Counted from the first letter of the stretch, positions 42,632-51,057 are shown. The stretch: DNA of 58,663 nt from Clostridia bacterium (GCA_017397655.1 JAFQIG010000067.1:1-58663), one strand, 5' to 3'. Numbers and translations: made by a program. Notes: generated from the sequence alone by a model not told the origin.

Positions 42632-42766
42632 TTGCTCAACTCCCGACAAAAAAGGACATCCCCGTTTCGGAGATGCCCTGCCATTACAATAAATCAATCG
42701 CAAACGGACAAAACGGCTCTCCGATATAAAACCATGATCATCATTTTGTCCGCCTGCCTTTCAATT
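42632..42766 (-). promoter_or_regulatory. grpB leader: putative ribosome-mediated attenuator
   Basis: Minus-strand terminator: GGGCATCTCCG (42668-42678), AAA loop, CGGGGATGTCC (42654-42664), then T6 and the GGGAG site. CGGAGAGCC (42715-42723), which is exactly codons 8-10 of the leader peptide, can instead pair with GGC-A-TCTCCG of the terminator's 5' arm. A further stem, CGGACAAAA/TTTTGTCCG (42744-42752 with 42705-42713), surrounds the leader start. Ribosome stalling early in the peptide would favour antitermination, as in antibiotic-resistance leaders. Confidence 0.6.
42694..42744 (-). CDS. Leader peptide of the grpB attenuator
   Basis: A 16-codon frame, MMIMVLYRRAVLSVCD, starting about 20 nt into the transcript after an AGGCGG-like weak ribosome site. 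Its middle codons form the antiterminator strand. No similarity to a named leader peptide is claimed; support is positional. Confidence 0.5.
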   Translation of the reverse strand: MMIMVLYRRAVLSVCD

Positions 42767-42772
42767 TTTATA

Positions 42773-42801
42773 ATTGTATCAGTATAAAAATACTTTGTCA
42801 A
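42773..42801 (-). promoter_or_regulatory. Sigma-A promoter of the grpB leader
   Basis: On the minus strand TTGACA (42796-42801), 17 bp, TACAAT (42773-42778). Confidence 0.8.
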
Positions 42802-42843
42802 CCGCAATAAAAAAGTGTTGATTTTAAATGCAAAAGTGTATAA

Positions 42844-42871
42844 GAGCCAAGCACAAAAATGTGCCCGGCTC
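42844..42871 (-). terminator. Terminator after putP
   Basis: On the minus strand GAGCCGGGCACA (42860-42871) pairs with TGTGCTTGGCTC (42844-42855), including two G-T pairs and a short loop. The following T tract is weak (TTATACACTTTT). Confidence 0.65.
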
Positions 42872-42877
42872 ATTATA

Positions 42878-44419
42878 TTATTTATTTTTTGCAAGAGCTT
42901 TGACTTCGTCAAATGTATCTGTAACTTCCCTTTCGGGAGCCTTTGTAAGAAGGCTGACAACGATAATTGCAACAAGAGATACGATGAATGCAGGAAGAAG
43001 CTCGTAAATATCCAGAATACCGCCCATAGGTCTTACGATGAACTTCCATACAAAGACCATGATACCGCCTGAGATCATACCTGCAAGAGCACCAAGCTTG
43101 TTGGTACGCTTCCAGAAGAGAGCACAGAGCATCAACGGACCGAATGCTGCACCGAAGCCTGCCCATGCAAAGGAAACGATCTTGAATACCGAGCTGTTGG
43201 GATTCCAAGCGATGAAAACTGCAATAACAGAAATGATAACAACGGAAAGTCTTGCGATAATCATAGCCTTTTTCTCGGAAAGGTTCTTGATAAACAAGCC
43301 TTTGATGATATTCTGAGAAGCACTCGATGCAGCAGCAAGGAGCTGAGAATCAGCAGTTGACATAGTAGCTGCAAGGATACCTGCAAGAATAACACCTGCA
43401 AGAAGTGCGGGAACGATTCCGTAAGAAGCGATAACCTTTGAAATGTCAATGATTATTGTTTCGCTGTCAGCAAGCTGACCGATAACGCCGTTCTTTGTCA
43501 TGCTGTAGCCGATTACGCCGATAAGGATGGCAACCGCCATAGAGATAACAACCCATACGCTTGCGATTCTGCGGGAGAGAGTAAGCTTTTTGTGATCCTC
43601 AACAGCCATAAAGCGAAGGAGAATGTGAGGCATACCAAAGTAGCCGAGACCCCATGCAAGTGTTGAGAAAATAGTAAGCAGACTGTAATCCTTCGGCTGA
43701 CCGGAGAACACACCGTCGGGAATAAACTTTGTAACATCAAAATAACCTGCAATACCCTTGACGTTTTCAACAACGACATCTACACCGCCTACGCTGTATG
43801 TGCCGAAGCCGAGGATTGCAAAAATAGCAACCGTCATAATGATACTCTGAATAAAGTCAGATGTTGATGCGGCAAGGAATCCGCCGAGAGTACAGTAAAG
43901 AACGATAACAACGGCGCTGATGATCATAGCCATATGATAATCTGTTCCGAAAAGTGTTGAGAAAAGCTTTCCGCAAGCAGAAAAGCCGGATGCTGTATAG
44001 GGGATAAAGAATACGATAATAACAAGAGCAGCGATAGCTGCAAGAACATTCTTTTTATCACCGAAACGATCGGAGAAGAAATCAGGAATGGTGTTAGAGC
44101 CTGTTTTCTGTGTGTAGATTCTCAAGGGCTTTGCAACGATGAGCCAGTTTACATATGTACCGACTGCAAGACCTACCGCCGTCCAGAACGGATCGGCAAG
44201 ACCTGTAAGATATGCAAGTCCGGGAAGACCCATAAGAAGCCACGAGGACATATCGGAGGCTTCGGCACTCATAGCAGTAACAAGCGGACCGAGTCTTCTG
44301 CCACCAAGGAAGAAATCATCGGTAGTTCTGTTCTTTTTGGTGTAATAGATACCAATGCCGACTACCAACGCAAGGTAAAGCACGATTGATATCAGAATAC
44401 AGACATTTTCTTTTGTCAT
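42878..44419 (-). CDS. putP: Sodium/proline (solute:sodium) symporter PutP
   Basis: An SSS-family transporter of about 513 residues with some 13 hydrophobic segments. Family motifs include FFLGGRRLGPLVTAMSAEASDMSSW near segment 2, TGSNTIPDFFSDRFGD, and ILAATMSTADSQLLAAASS near segment 9, where sodium-binding residues lie. It imports proline, or possibly a related solute, with Na+. I prefer ATG 44419; an in-frame GTG 9 nt upstream (44428) is only 2 nt from AAGGG. It is transcribed alone and divergently from the GH39-like operon. Confidence 0.88.
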   Translation of the reverse strand: MTKENVCILISIVLYLALVVGIGIYYTKKNRTTDDFFLGGRRLGPLVTAMSAEASDMSSWLLMGLPGLAYLTGLADPFWTAVGLAVGTYVNWLIVAKPLRIYTQKTGSNTIPDFFSDRFGDKKNVLAAIAALVIIVFFIPYTASGFSACGKLFSTLFGTDYHMAMIISAVVIVLYCTLGGFLAASTSDFIQSIIMTVAIFAILGFGTYSVGGVDVVVENVKGIAGYFDVTKFIPDGVFSGQPKDYSLLTIFSTLAWGLGYFGMPHILLRFMAVEDHKKLTLSRRIASVWVVISMAVAILIGVIGYSMTKNGVIGQLADSETIIIDISKVIASYGIVPALLAGVILAGILAATMSTADSQLLAAASSASQNIIKGLFIKNLSEKKAMIIARLSVVIISVIAVFIAWNPNSSVFKIVSFAWAGFGAAFGPLMLCALFWKRTNKLGALAGMISGGIMVFVWKFIVRPMGGILDIYELLPAFIVSLVAIIVVSLLTKAPEREVTDTFDEVKALAKNK

Positions 44420-44450
44420 GTTTTCCACAACCCTTCATTATAATAGGGTT

Positions 44451-44478
44451 ATTATAACACAATTTTCGCCAATTTCAA
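44451..44478 (-). promoter_or_regulatory. Promoter of putP
   Basis: On the minus strand TTGAAA (44473-44478), 16 bp, TATAAT (44451-44456). An AACCCT/AGGGTT hairpin follows near 44429-44450 and may act as an operator or leader hairpin. Confidence 0.65.
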
Positions 44479-44488
44479 CCTTATATTA

Positions 44489-44517
44489 TTGACTTTTTTA
44501 TTATACAGACCTATAAT
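44489..44517 (+). promoter_or_regulatory. Promoter of the GH39-like operon
   Basis: TTGACT (44489-44494), 17 bp, TATAAT (44512-44517). It is back to back with the putP promoter, only 10 bp apart, so the two probably influence each other. Confidence 0.7.
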
Positions 44518-44551
44518 TTTATAAAAAAGCAGAGAGGATTCATTATTTACC

Positions 44552-46216
44552 ATGCTAAAACGATATTTTTCAATTGTTCTTTCATTTATAATTGCGTTGC
44601 TCAGCGCAATTTTTTCGGGAGGAAAAACCGTGAATGATTACCGATTCAGCATTGATGCCTCTGACCTGTCAGGCACACTTCCCAACATCGTCAGCAACGT
44701 CAACATCTGGGATATGAACGGCAGTGATCAGTTTACAAATCTTCGGATCAATACCGAGCATAATATTGCGGAGTTTGTAGAATACGTACAGCTGATGCAA
44801 TGTACAGGCGGTAATGAGACAAGAGATCTTTTTAAAAATCCGCTTGATTTCTCGGTACTTGACGATTACGATTTTTCAAGGCTTGTTGATAATTGCAGGG
44901 GTATTATTGAGCTTGGAGCAAAGCCTCATTTAAAGCTCGGCAGTGTACCGCTTAAATATACAAGCTCACACATTGACGATCCGTATTTCGGCACAAATGT
45001 ATATCCGCCCGATGACTATGATGTCTATTACAATTATATTGCGGCAATGGCTGAAGAGCTTGTGAAGCGGTTCGGAAAAGAAGAAGTTCTTTCGTGGCGT
45101 TTCGGAGTTATGACCGAGTACGAAAACAGCGACTGGTTCATGACCGCAGATAAAAACCCCGAAGCCTCTGCCGTAGCCTACTGCAAGCTTTACGATTACA
45201 CCGTTGATGCGCTTCAAAAAGAAATCGGCGAAGATGTATTTGTCGGAGCTCACTCGATGACCGTAACGGAAGGTCTGTGGGATGAAAGAATTTTCATTGA
45301 ACATTGCGGTAAAGGAATCAATTATAAAACAGGCAAACCAGGCTCCCGTGTATGCTTTCTTTCCGGCTCGTTTTACGATATGAAGCCGGGAGAGTACACC
45401 TCGGGAAAAACCCTGCCCGAAACAATCGGATATCTTCAAAAATGTGCAGATGCTGCAGGACTTAAAGATCTGATATTCGGAATAGACGAGGGGCGACTTC
45501 TCGTCGGTAATTCGAGAGGCTCTGACGACAATCAGCTTAACACACGAACAGTCGGATATACGTATCAGGCAGCATATGATGCAAGACTTTACAAGCAGAT
45601 GTTTGACAGTAACGGAAACTATTTCTCCGCATGGAGTTATCTGTCGGGCGGTCTGTTTGACGGAAACCCCACCGTCAGCTATCACGTTGCAAAGAATATA
45701 TCGGCTTTCGCAGAACACGAACGTGTAAAGGTTGAAAAAACTTTTGACGGACTGCTTTACAAAACACAGGTTGATGCTGTTGCGGCATACGGAGAAAATA
45801 CCCTTCGCCTGATGGCATATAATTTTAAAAACGATGTTGAGTACAACAAATCCGTTGATCTCGGCTTTACGATCAATGCGCCGCAGTTTAACGGACAAAA
45901 GGTTACGGTTACCCGTTATGTTATTGATGATGACTGCAACTTCTTTGACGAGTGGACAGAGGACAGAAAAACCTACGGTATCGGTGATGACTGCTTCGCA
46001 TGGTCACCCGATGATCCGTGGATCGAATCCCCTACAACTCTCCGTGATGAAAAAGCAAGAGAAATTTACTTTACTGAGCTTCGTGACAAATATGCAGAAT
46101 GCTCTCAATTAAAGCCCTGTACGGAGGAATATACCGTACAGAATTCCGAGATAGTTCTTGACTGCAATCTGCAGGCAAACGGTGTTGTCTTTTATGAAAT
46201 AACACCTGTACAATGA
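44552..46216 (+). CDS. Exported glycosyl hydrolase-like protein (GH39/clan A-like)
   Basis: A 554-residue protein with an N-terminal hydrophobic segment (about 5-22), probably exported or anchored. The middle resembles a clan A barrel: WRFGVMTEYENSDW (E189 as candidate acid/base, at the usual NEP position but preceded by Thr) and DLIFGIDEGRLL (E313 as candidate nucleophile). A beta-rich C-terminal part (about 400-554) would suit the accessory domain of GH39 enzymes. The substrate is unknown. It is first in a plus-strand operon with an LCAT-like esterase 12 nt downstream. Confidence 0.5.
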   Translation: MLKRYFSIVLSFIIALLSAIFSGGKTVNDYRFSIDASDLSGTLPNIVSNVNIWDMNGSDQFTNLRINTEHNIAEFVEYVQLMQCTGGNETRDLFKNPLDFSVLDDYDFSRLVDNCRGIIELGAKPHLKLGSVPLKYTSSHIDDPYFGTNVYPPDDYDVYYNYIAAMAEELVKRFGKEEVLSWRFGVMTEYENSDWFMTADKNPEASAVAYCKLYDYTVDALQKEIGEDVFVGAHSMTVTEGLWDERIFIEHCGKGINYKTGKPGSRVCFLSGSFYDMKPGEYTSGKTLPETIGYLQKCADAAGLKDLIFGIDEGRLLVGNSRGSDDNQLNTRTVGYTYQAAYDARLYKQMFDSNGNYFSAWSYLSGGLFDGNPTVSYHVAKNISAFAEHERVKVEKTFDGLLYKTQVDAVAAYGENTLRLMAYNFKNDVEYNKSVDLGFTINAPQFNGQKVTVTRYVIDDDCNFFDEWTEDRKTYGIGDDCFAWSPDDPWIESPTTLRDEKAREIYFTELRDKYAECSQLKPCTEEYTVQNSEIVLDCNLQANGVVFYEITPVQ

Positions 46217-46228
46217 TAGGAGATCAAG

Positions 46229-48091
46229 ATGAAAACTTTTAAAAGAACCATTGCTTTTATATGTGCAATAATCATTCTCTGTGCAGGAACGACCGTATCC
46301 GCCGAACAGAAAAGCTGTGACTGCGGACATTCACCCGTTATAATGATTTCAGGCTTCGGAGCAACGACGCTGACACTTGACGGTGAAATAGTTTTTCCCC
46401 CGACATTGGACACAATAAAAGAGCTTTTGTCCGAATACGGATTGGATATAGGAAAAGGTCTTGTTGAGTTTTTGACAAGCAAGGATATTGACGCAATCGG
46501 TCCGCATCTTATCGCTCTTGTCAAAGAAATAATCGAACCTATCAGAATGAATCCTGACGGCTCTTCATTTTATGATATCAGACCCGTTATAAGCGGAGCC
46601 GGAAACACTTCGCTTGACGCCTTCAGAAAGAATGATATGCTGAGCTTTGTTCCGTATACGGGATCGGAATTTCTTGATATGGAAATGATCGGTGAAAAAA
46701 TCGGTGATGATCACGTGTTCAACTTCACTTATGACTGGAGACTCAGCAATGAAGTTGTTGCCGATCAGCTTCTTGAATATATCGAAGATGTCAGAAGAAT
46801 TACAGGTCACGATAAAGTCAGCGTTTACAGCATAAGTCAGGGCAGTCTGCTTTTCGGTCAGTATCTTTACAAGTATGCAGATAAGGGATATATTGATAAC
46901 TGCGTTTTTGATACACCTCTTATGACGGGATCCGATCTTGTCAGCGACATTATAACCGAAAACGAAATCTGTATTAATCCCGATGTCCTTCTGTCGATGC
47001 TTTCTGCCATTCTGCATACGGAAAAAGATCTTACATTTTTGTCCTCAATTTTTGAAAACGAGACAATAAAATTTGTAATCGACTACGGTGCAAAAAATGT
47101 AATAATCCCCGTTGTTCTTTATGCACCCGCATTCTGGGAAATGCTCCCCGTCGGCAAGTTGCAGCATTATGCTGACATTTACCTTGATGAAACCGAAAAC
47201 AAAGAGCTTCTTGCTCTTATAGGAAGCGTTCATAACGGTTTTATGAGCAATGTTTCCGCAACACTTCACCGAGCCGAAAACTTCGGTGCAAGCGTTGCCG
47301 TCAAATCGTCATACGGATATCCTCTTTTCAGCGGCACATATGAATCTTCAGACGGTGTTGTAAATCTTGAACACTCCTGCGGTGCAACGGTTTGCGAATG
47401 GGGTAAAACCTTTGCCGATGACTATGTACAGGTTGATCAGAGCAAAAAATACAGCATTTCTCCCGACAGAACAGTCGATCTGTCAACGGCTTTTTATCCC
47501 GAAAGAACATGGCTTGTATCCGATCTTTTTCACGGTCAGGTTGAGTGGGATAAACCGTCTTTGAAGCTTGTATGCGAGCTTCTTCTGACCGACAACATTG
47601 TTGATGCATATTCACATCATGAATATCCGCAGTTTATGACGGGATATATGCCGAATTCTGATGTTGCTCTGGTTTTCGATAGCACGAATTCAGGTTTTCT
47701 TGCCCTGAACAACGGCACTTCGGTGACTCTGACAAACACATCGTTATCCGATCCGATTGTAATAAAAAATGTCAGAACGCAAAACGGATCTTTTGTTATC
47801 AGCGACAAGTTTCCTATGTATCTGCGTGCAGGTCAGAGCGTAACTTTAAATCCTGATATACCGGATAACGGCAAAGCATTTTTTGATACGGTCGAAATCG
47901 TTTATACAACCACCGGTCTTTCCGCAAAAGAGAATGTTGCAACATTCGGCATTTCGGCAATTGACAACTATGGCGGTGTTATCAAATCAGAGCACGAAAG
48001 CAGAAATTATAAATCAAATATCTTTGATAATGTTCTGATCTTTTTAACTCTTCTGTGGGAAAAAGTTGTTGCACTTTTTTCTGACTTGTAA
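46229..48091 (+). CDS. Secreted LCAT/PDAT-like alpha/beta-hydrolase
   Basis: A 620-residue exported protein with signal peptide (1-25, ending TVSAEQ). Motifs of lecithin:cholesterol acyltransferase-like esterases are GFGATTLTL near the oxyanion hole, FTYDWRLSN (the YDWR hallmark), and the nucleophile elbow SISQG with S203, where the usual first glycine is serine. The catalytic Asp/His lie further on (a candidate His is in SDLFHGQVEW). About 150 C-terminal residues form a beta-rich domain, followed by a hydrophobic end (IFDNVLIFLTLLWEKVVAL) that may anchor it. Acyl-ester or phospholipid hydrolysis outside the cell is inferred. Confidence 0.65.
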   Translation: MKTFKRTIAFICAIIILCAGTTVSAEQKSCDCGHSPVIMISGFGATTLTLDGEIVFPPTLDTIKELLSEYGLDIGKGLVEFLTSKDIDAIGPHLIALVKEIIEPIRMNPDGSSFYDIRPVISGAGNTSLDAFRKNDMLSFVPYTGSEFLDMEMIGEKIGDDHVFNFTYDWRLSNEVVADQLLEYIEDVRRITGHDKVSVYSISQGSLLFGQYLYKYADKGYIDNCVFDTPLMTGSDLVSDIITENEICINPDVLLSMLSAILHTEKDLTFLSSIFENETIKFVIDYGAKNVIIPVVLYAPAFWEMLPVGKLQHYADIYLDETENKELLALIGSVHNGFMSNVSATLHRAENFGASVAVKSSYGYPLFSGTYESSDGVVNLEHSCGATVCEWGKTFADDYVQVDQSKKYSISPDRTVDLSTAFYPERTWLVSDLFHGQVEWDKPSLKLVCELLLTDNIVDAYSHHEYPQFMTGYMPNSDVALVFDSTNSGFLALNNGTSVTLTNTSLSDPIVIKNVRTQNGSFVISDKFPMYLRAGQSVTLNPDIPDNGKAFFDTVEIVYTTTGLSAKENVATFGISAIDNYGGVIKSEHESRNYKSNIFDNVLIFLTLLWEKVVALFSDL

Positions 48092-48117
48092 AACTGAAAG
48101 AAAGGAAACAAAAACTT

Positions 48118-48675
48118 ATGAACGAAAAAATGAAGCGTATTTTTACGCTGTTCATAACTTTTTTTAAGATAGGCGCTTTCACTTTCGGCGGCGGATACGC
48201 AATGATTCCGCTGATACAAAAGGAAGTTGTCGAAAAACACAAATGGATAACCGACGACGATATTCTTGAGATAATCGCAATTGCAGAATCTACTCCCGGA
48301 CCTATTGCCATTAACTCGGCAACGTTTGTCGGTTACAGAACAGCAGGATTTTTCGGTGCGTTTTTTGCCACGCTCGGTGTTGTTCTTCCGTCATTTATAT
48401 TAATTTCCGTAATATCTCTTGTGCTTGAAGAATTTCAGGATCTCAAAGCAGTTAAATATGCATTTTTCGGAATCCGTGCAGGTGTTCTCGGTCTTATTGT
48501 AAAAGCACTTGTTTCTATGTACAAAAAGTGTCCCAAAAAGACTGTTTCCTATGCAATTATGATAGCAGGCTTTATCCTTGTTGCATTCCTTAAAGTTAAC
48601 ATTCTTCTTGTTATTATCGGCAGCGCAATACTCGGATTTGTTTCCTCTGTAGCTGAATTAAGGAGGGATGACTGA
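48118..48675 (+). CDS. chrA: Chromate transporter, N-terminal-type half (CHR domain)
   Basis: A 185-residue CHR-domain membrane protein with FFKIGAFTFGGGYAMIPLIQKEVV at its start and ESTPGPIAINSATFVG, the signature of ChrA, plus five or six hydrophobic segments. It is one half of a split chromate/anion exporter; the other half begins at 48675. GAAAGGA precedes the ATG. Such split CHR pairs work as heterodimers. In anaerobes the natural substrate may not be chromate. Confidence 0.9.
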   Translation: MNEKMKRIFTLFITFFKIGAFTFGGGYAMIPLIQKEVVEKHKWITDDDILEIIAIAESTPGPIAINSATFVGYRTAGFFGAFFATLGVVLPSFILISVISLVLEEFQDLKAVKYAFFGIRAGVLGLIVKALVSMYKKCPKKTVSYAIMIAGFILVAFLKVNILLVIIGSAILGFVSSVAELRRDD

Positions 48676-49244
48676 TGGTTATTTATCTCAAACTTTTCCT
48701 TACCTTTTTAAAAATCGGTGCGTTCACCTTCGGCGGCGGATATGCAATGCTTCCTCTTATTCAGGAAGCCGTGCTCGATAACGGCTGGATGTCTAACGAA
48801 GAAATCGTAAACTTCATAGCTGTCAGCGAAAGTACTCCCGGTCCTTTTGCAATTAATTCCGCAACGTATGTCGGTATGCAGATGGGCGGTCTCTTCGGAG
48901 CATTTTGTGCAACACTCGGTGTTGTTCTTCCGTCATTTGTAATCATACTGATAGTTGCTAAAATTTTTGATAAATTCAAAAACAACAAGACTGTCGCAGG
49001 ATGTATGACAGGTCTTAAGCCCGTCGTTATCGGAATGATCGCCGCAGCTCTTCTGTCGCTTGCCAAAACGGTTTTTATCCCGAACGGTTTTTCAACAGGT
49101 ATCTTTTCCGAGCCCTCGTTTTATATTTCGCTCGGCATATTTGCGGTAATGACCGTGCTTGCAATGAAAAAAGCACATCCGATTCTTATAATCTGTATTT
49201 CCGCTGTTGTCGGCATCGCATCAGGCTTCATTCTGGGATTGTGA
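48675..49244 (+). CDS. chrA: Chromate transporter, second half (CHR domain)
   Basis: A 189-residue paralogue of the preceding protein with LKIGAFTFGGGYAMLPLIQEAV and ESTPGPFAINSATYVG. The ATG overlaps the upstream TGA by one base (TGATG), so production of the two halves is coupled, favouring equal amounts. It is the last gene of the operon. The stop at 49242-49244 overlaps the convergent end of the interrupted SLOG-like gene by about 20 bp. Confidence 0.9.
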   Translation: MVIYLKLFLTFLKIGAFTFGGGYAMLPLIQEAVLDNGWMSNEEIVNFIAVSESTPGPFAINSATYVGMQMGGLFGAFCATLGVVLPSFVIILIVAKIFDKFKNNKTVAGCMTGLKPVVIGMIAAALLSLAKTVFIPNGFSTGIFSEPSFYISLGIFAVMTVLAMKKAHPILIICISAVVGIASGFILGL

Positions 49245-49596
49245 TAGCTCAAAAATAATTTTACCCTGCTTCTTTGCCGATTCTTTATGTTTCCATACTC
49301 CTGATAATTGGTGCCTGATATATGTTACGACAAAATCAGATTGTTGAAGCATCCATTTGTTGCGATAGTCTATAGCAAACCGATACGGAACATTTTCTAT
49401 TCCTTCAGGCAGAACAGTATGTTCATCTTCGATATCAAACGGTTGTTTTCTGTTCGGCATATAGGCAAGTACAACAAAATATTTTATCGGATAAATCTTT
49501 GATAAATCGTCAAGCTGATGCCGAACCATTGTATCAAAATTTCCGTGATTGCCAACAAGAAACAACGTTGCGTTTTTATTTTCAATCAATTCAATC

Positions 49597-49901
49597 AGAG
49601 TCGACCGTAAGGTCGGCTCTCTGCTTGTCGAAAAAGTATTTTTCGGCAAGCAGGCAGACTTCGGGAAAGGTGACGAGATGGCGTGTTCTTTGCCCCGAAG
49701 CTGTACAAAGGTACTGCGAGAGGGCAAAAACGCGACAAACACACATAAGAGTTTCGTGGTTTCTCCGAAACTTATAAAAGATTCCTCGCTATGCTCGGAA
49801 TGACCCGATTGGTTAGCTGTTTGCCGAAGGCTCTTTGTAATAATGTGCGTGTTCTCGGTGCCTTTATCGACAGTCTGAGAGTCGACCGTAAGGTCGGCTC
49901 T
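49597..49901. repeat. 24-bp direct repeats flanking element copy C
   Basis: 49597-49620 and 49878-49901 are identical, beginning AGAGTCGACCGTAAGG. The sequence is itself an imperfect palindrome (AGTCGACC...GGTCGGCT). It encodes the native EPTLRSTL residues of the interrupted gene, so it is a target-site duplication rather than part of the element. Confidence 0.8.
49621..49877 (-). mobile_element. Dispersed MITE-like element, copy C (257 bp)
   Basis: In minus orientation it starts CAGACTGTCGATAAAGG and ends with the CTGCTTGCCG/CGACAAGCAG hairpin, like copy A. The centre has diverged (GTCATTCCGAGCATAGCGAG). It abuts the duplicated target on both sides with no extra base and carries no transposase. 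Confidence 0.8.
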
Positions 49902-49989
49902 GTTTCTTTTGGCGTATCTCTGTGTCCGAAAAATGTTACTGTTTGTTCTTTCATAATTACTCCAAATAAAAATGCACCCAAATTAAAAT

Positions 49990-50090
49990 ACTATAAACAT
50001 TAATTTTATAGTAATCAATATTTATAGTATATCATTACCGGCAAACAATATCAATAGTCTATAGAATAAACATTTCAATATTTATAGACT
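49990..50090 (+). promoter_or_regulatory. Operator-like TTTATAG boxes upstream of XRE regulator 1
   Basis: ACTATAAA (49990-49997) and TTTATAGT (50005-50012) form a palindrome. Further copies are TTTATAGT (50021-50028), a CTATAGA near 50058, and TTTATAGACT (50081-50090). They fill the gap between the divergent SLOG-like gene and the regulator and fit autoregulation by a helix-turn-helix protein. Confidence 0.5.
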
Positions 50091-50125
50091 TTTATCAAAG
50101 AATTGATTAAAGGTCGGTAATAATT

Positions 50126-50467
50126 ATGAATGAACTTGCAAAATCTGTCGGTCAGAGAATACGTAATTATCGTAACAACCTCGGTCTGAGTCAGGAAAAG
50201 CTCGCCGAACTTTCGGGTTGTCACCCGACATATATCGGTCAGATCGAACGCGGAGAGAAAAACGCAACACTTGAAAGTATTGACAAGATTGCAGGTGCAT
50301 TGAACATTCCTCTTTCGAAGCTTTTTGAAAAGCTTGATAACCGAAACAGCGGTGAAAAAAATATTCCGCTTGAATGTTATGAGTTTTTATTCTCTAAATC
50401 ACCAAAAGAACAGGAACATCTGTACCGTATCCTGATTGAAACAGATAAGTATAAGGATTGCGAGTAA
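50126..50467 (+). CDS. XRE-family transcriptional regulator 1
   Basis: A 113-residue protein whose first 65 residues are a Cro/C1-type helix-turn-helix (RIRNYRNNLGLSQEKLAELSG with recognition helix HPTYIGQIERGEKN). The C-terminal half (FEKLDNRNS to DKYKDCE) has no known sensor domain. The upstream region carries repeated TTTATAG boxes, the likely operator, and lies between this gene and the divergent interrupted SLOG-like gene. AAAGG lies well upstream of the ATG, a weak ribosome site. Confidence 0.85.
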   Translation: MNELAKSVGQRIRNYRNNLGLSQEKLAELSGCHPTYIGQIERGEKNATLESIDKIAGALNIPLSKLFEKLDNRNSGEKNIPLECYEFLFSKSPKEQEHLYRILIETDKYKDCE

Positions 50468-50521
50468 TCCGCACTTTGATCAACCTTGCAAAAAAACAGA
50501 ATAGTTTATTCCTGCATATTA

Positions 50522-50560
50522 CGGAGTCAACCGCAAAGGTTGGCTCCGTTCTCTTTATTA
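50522..50560 (+). terminator. Terminator after XRE regulator 1
   Basis: CGGAGTCAACC (50522-50532) pairs with GGTTGGCTCCG (50538-50548), loop GCAAA, then TTCTCTTTATT. Confidence 0.8.
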
Positions 50561-50733
50561 ACAGCACTTTATATAAACTTGACTTTTATCGTAAACACCG
50601 AGCCGCATATTTAAAATAGAGATTTTAAATATTGCATCTAATATAAGTAGATATGTCAATGCATATTAATAGAATAAACGGATATTTTAAGGAAGGTGTT
50701 CAGTATAATTATATATACAGGCAGGTGAACTCT

Positions 50734-51039
50734 ATGGAAAAAGAACAGTTTATCAAAAGACTCGTTGAATTAAGAATGAACAAAGGTGTCTCCGCAAGAG
50801 ATATGAGTTTATCAATCGGTCAGAGTCCGGGATATATCAACAACATCGAAAACGGTGTAAATCTGCCGTCAATGACCGTTTTCTTCTATATTTGTGAATA
50901 TCTCGGCATTACCCCCATGGAGTTTTTTGACACCGAAAACCTTAATCCGACAAAGGCAACCGAACTTTTTAATGTAACCAAAAAGTTGAGTAACGAACAG
51001 TTGGATCATCTGATCGCACTTGCAAAGGGATTAAAATAA
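50734..51039 (+). CDS. XRE-family transcriptional regulator 2
   Basis: A 101-residue Cro/C1-type regulator (KGVSARDMSLSIGQSPGYINNIENG) with a short C-terminal helix pair ending LDHLIALAKGLK. ATG 50734 follows GCAGGTG. A longer frame from 50653 adds 27 residues unlike the family. It is a close paralogue of regulator 3, sharing the GVSARDMSLS and PGYINNIE stretches, and unlike regulator 1. Targets are unknown; there is no adjacent phage or toxin gene. Confidence 0.85.
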   Translation: MEKEQFIKRLVELRMNKGVSARDMSLSIGQSPGYINNIENGVNLPSMTVFFYICEYLGITPMEFFDTENLNPTKATELFNVTKKLSNEQLDHLIALAKGLK

Positions 51040-51057
51040 TATTTCACCGCACATTAC

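Larger units (their letters stand above)
49221..49954 (-). pseudogene. SLOG-like small nucleotide-binding protein gene interrupted by a mobile element
   Basis: The N-terminal piece (49954 down to 49878) reads MKEQTVTFFGHRDTPKET-EPTLRSTL. The rest (49596 down to 49221) continues IELIENKNATLFLVGNHGNFD to FELSQSQNEA and a stop. Between them lie the dispersed element and one copy of a 24-bp duplication (281 bp in all), which shifts the frame. Removing the 281 bp gives exactly 150 codons plus a stop. The product resembles SLOG/DUF1273-like Rossmann proteins (FFGHRD, VLAYMP, VVTYIRH), possibly a ligand sensor. GGAG precedes the ATG. As it stands the gene is broken. Confidence 0.85.

Noticed and set aside
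44966..45898. 310-codon open frame antisense to the GH39-like gene (and similar long antisense frames at 1303-2160, 11703-12446 and 14570-15247)
   Set aside because: They mirror strongly supported genes, have no ribosome sites or recognisable motifs, and are Cys/Ile/Arg-rich in the way antisense readings of this codon usage are.
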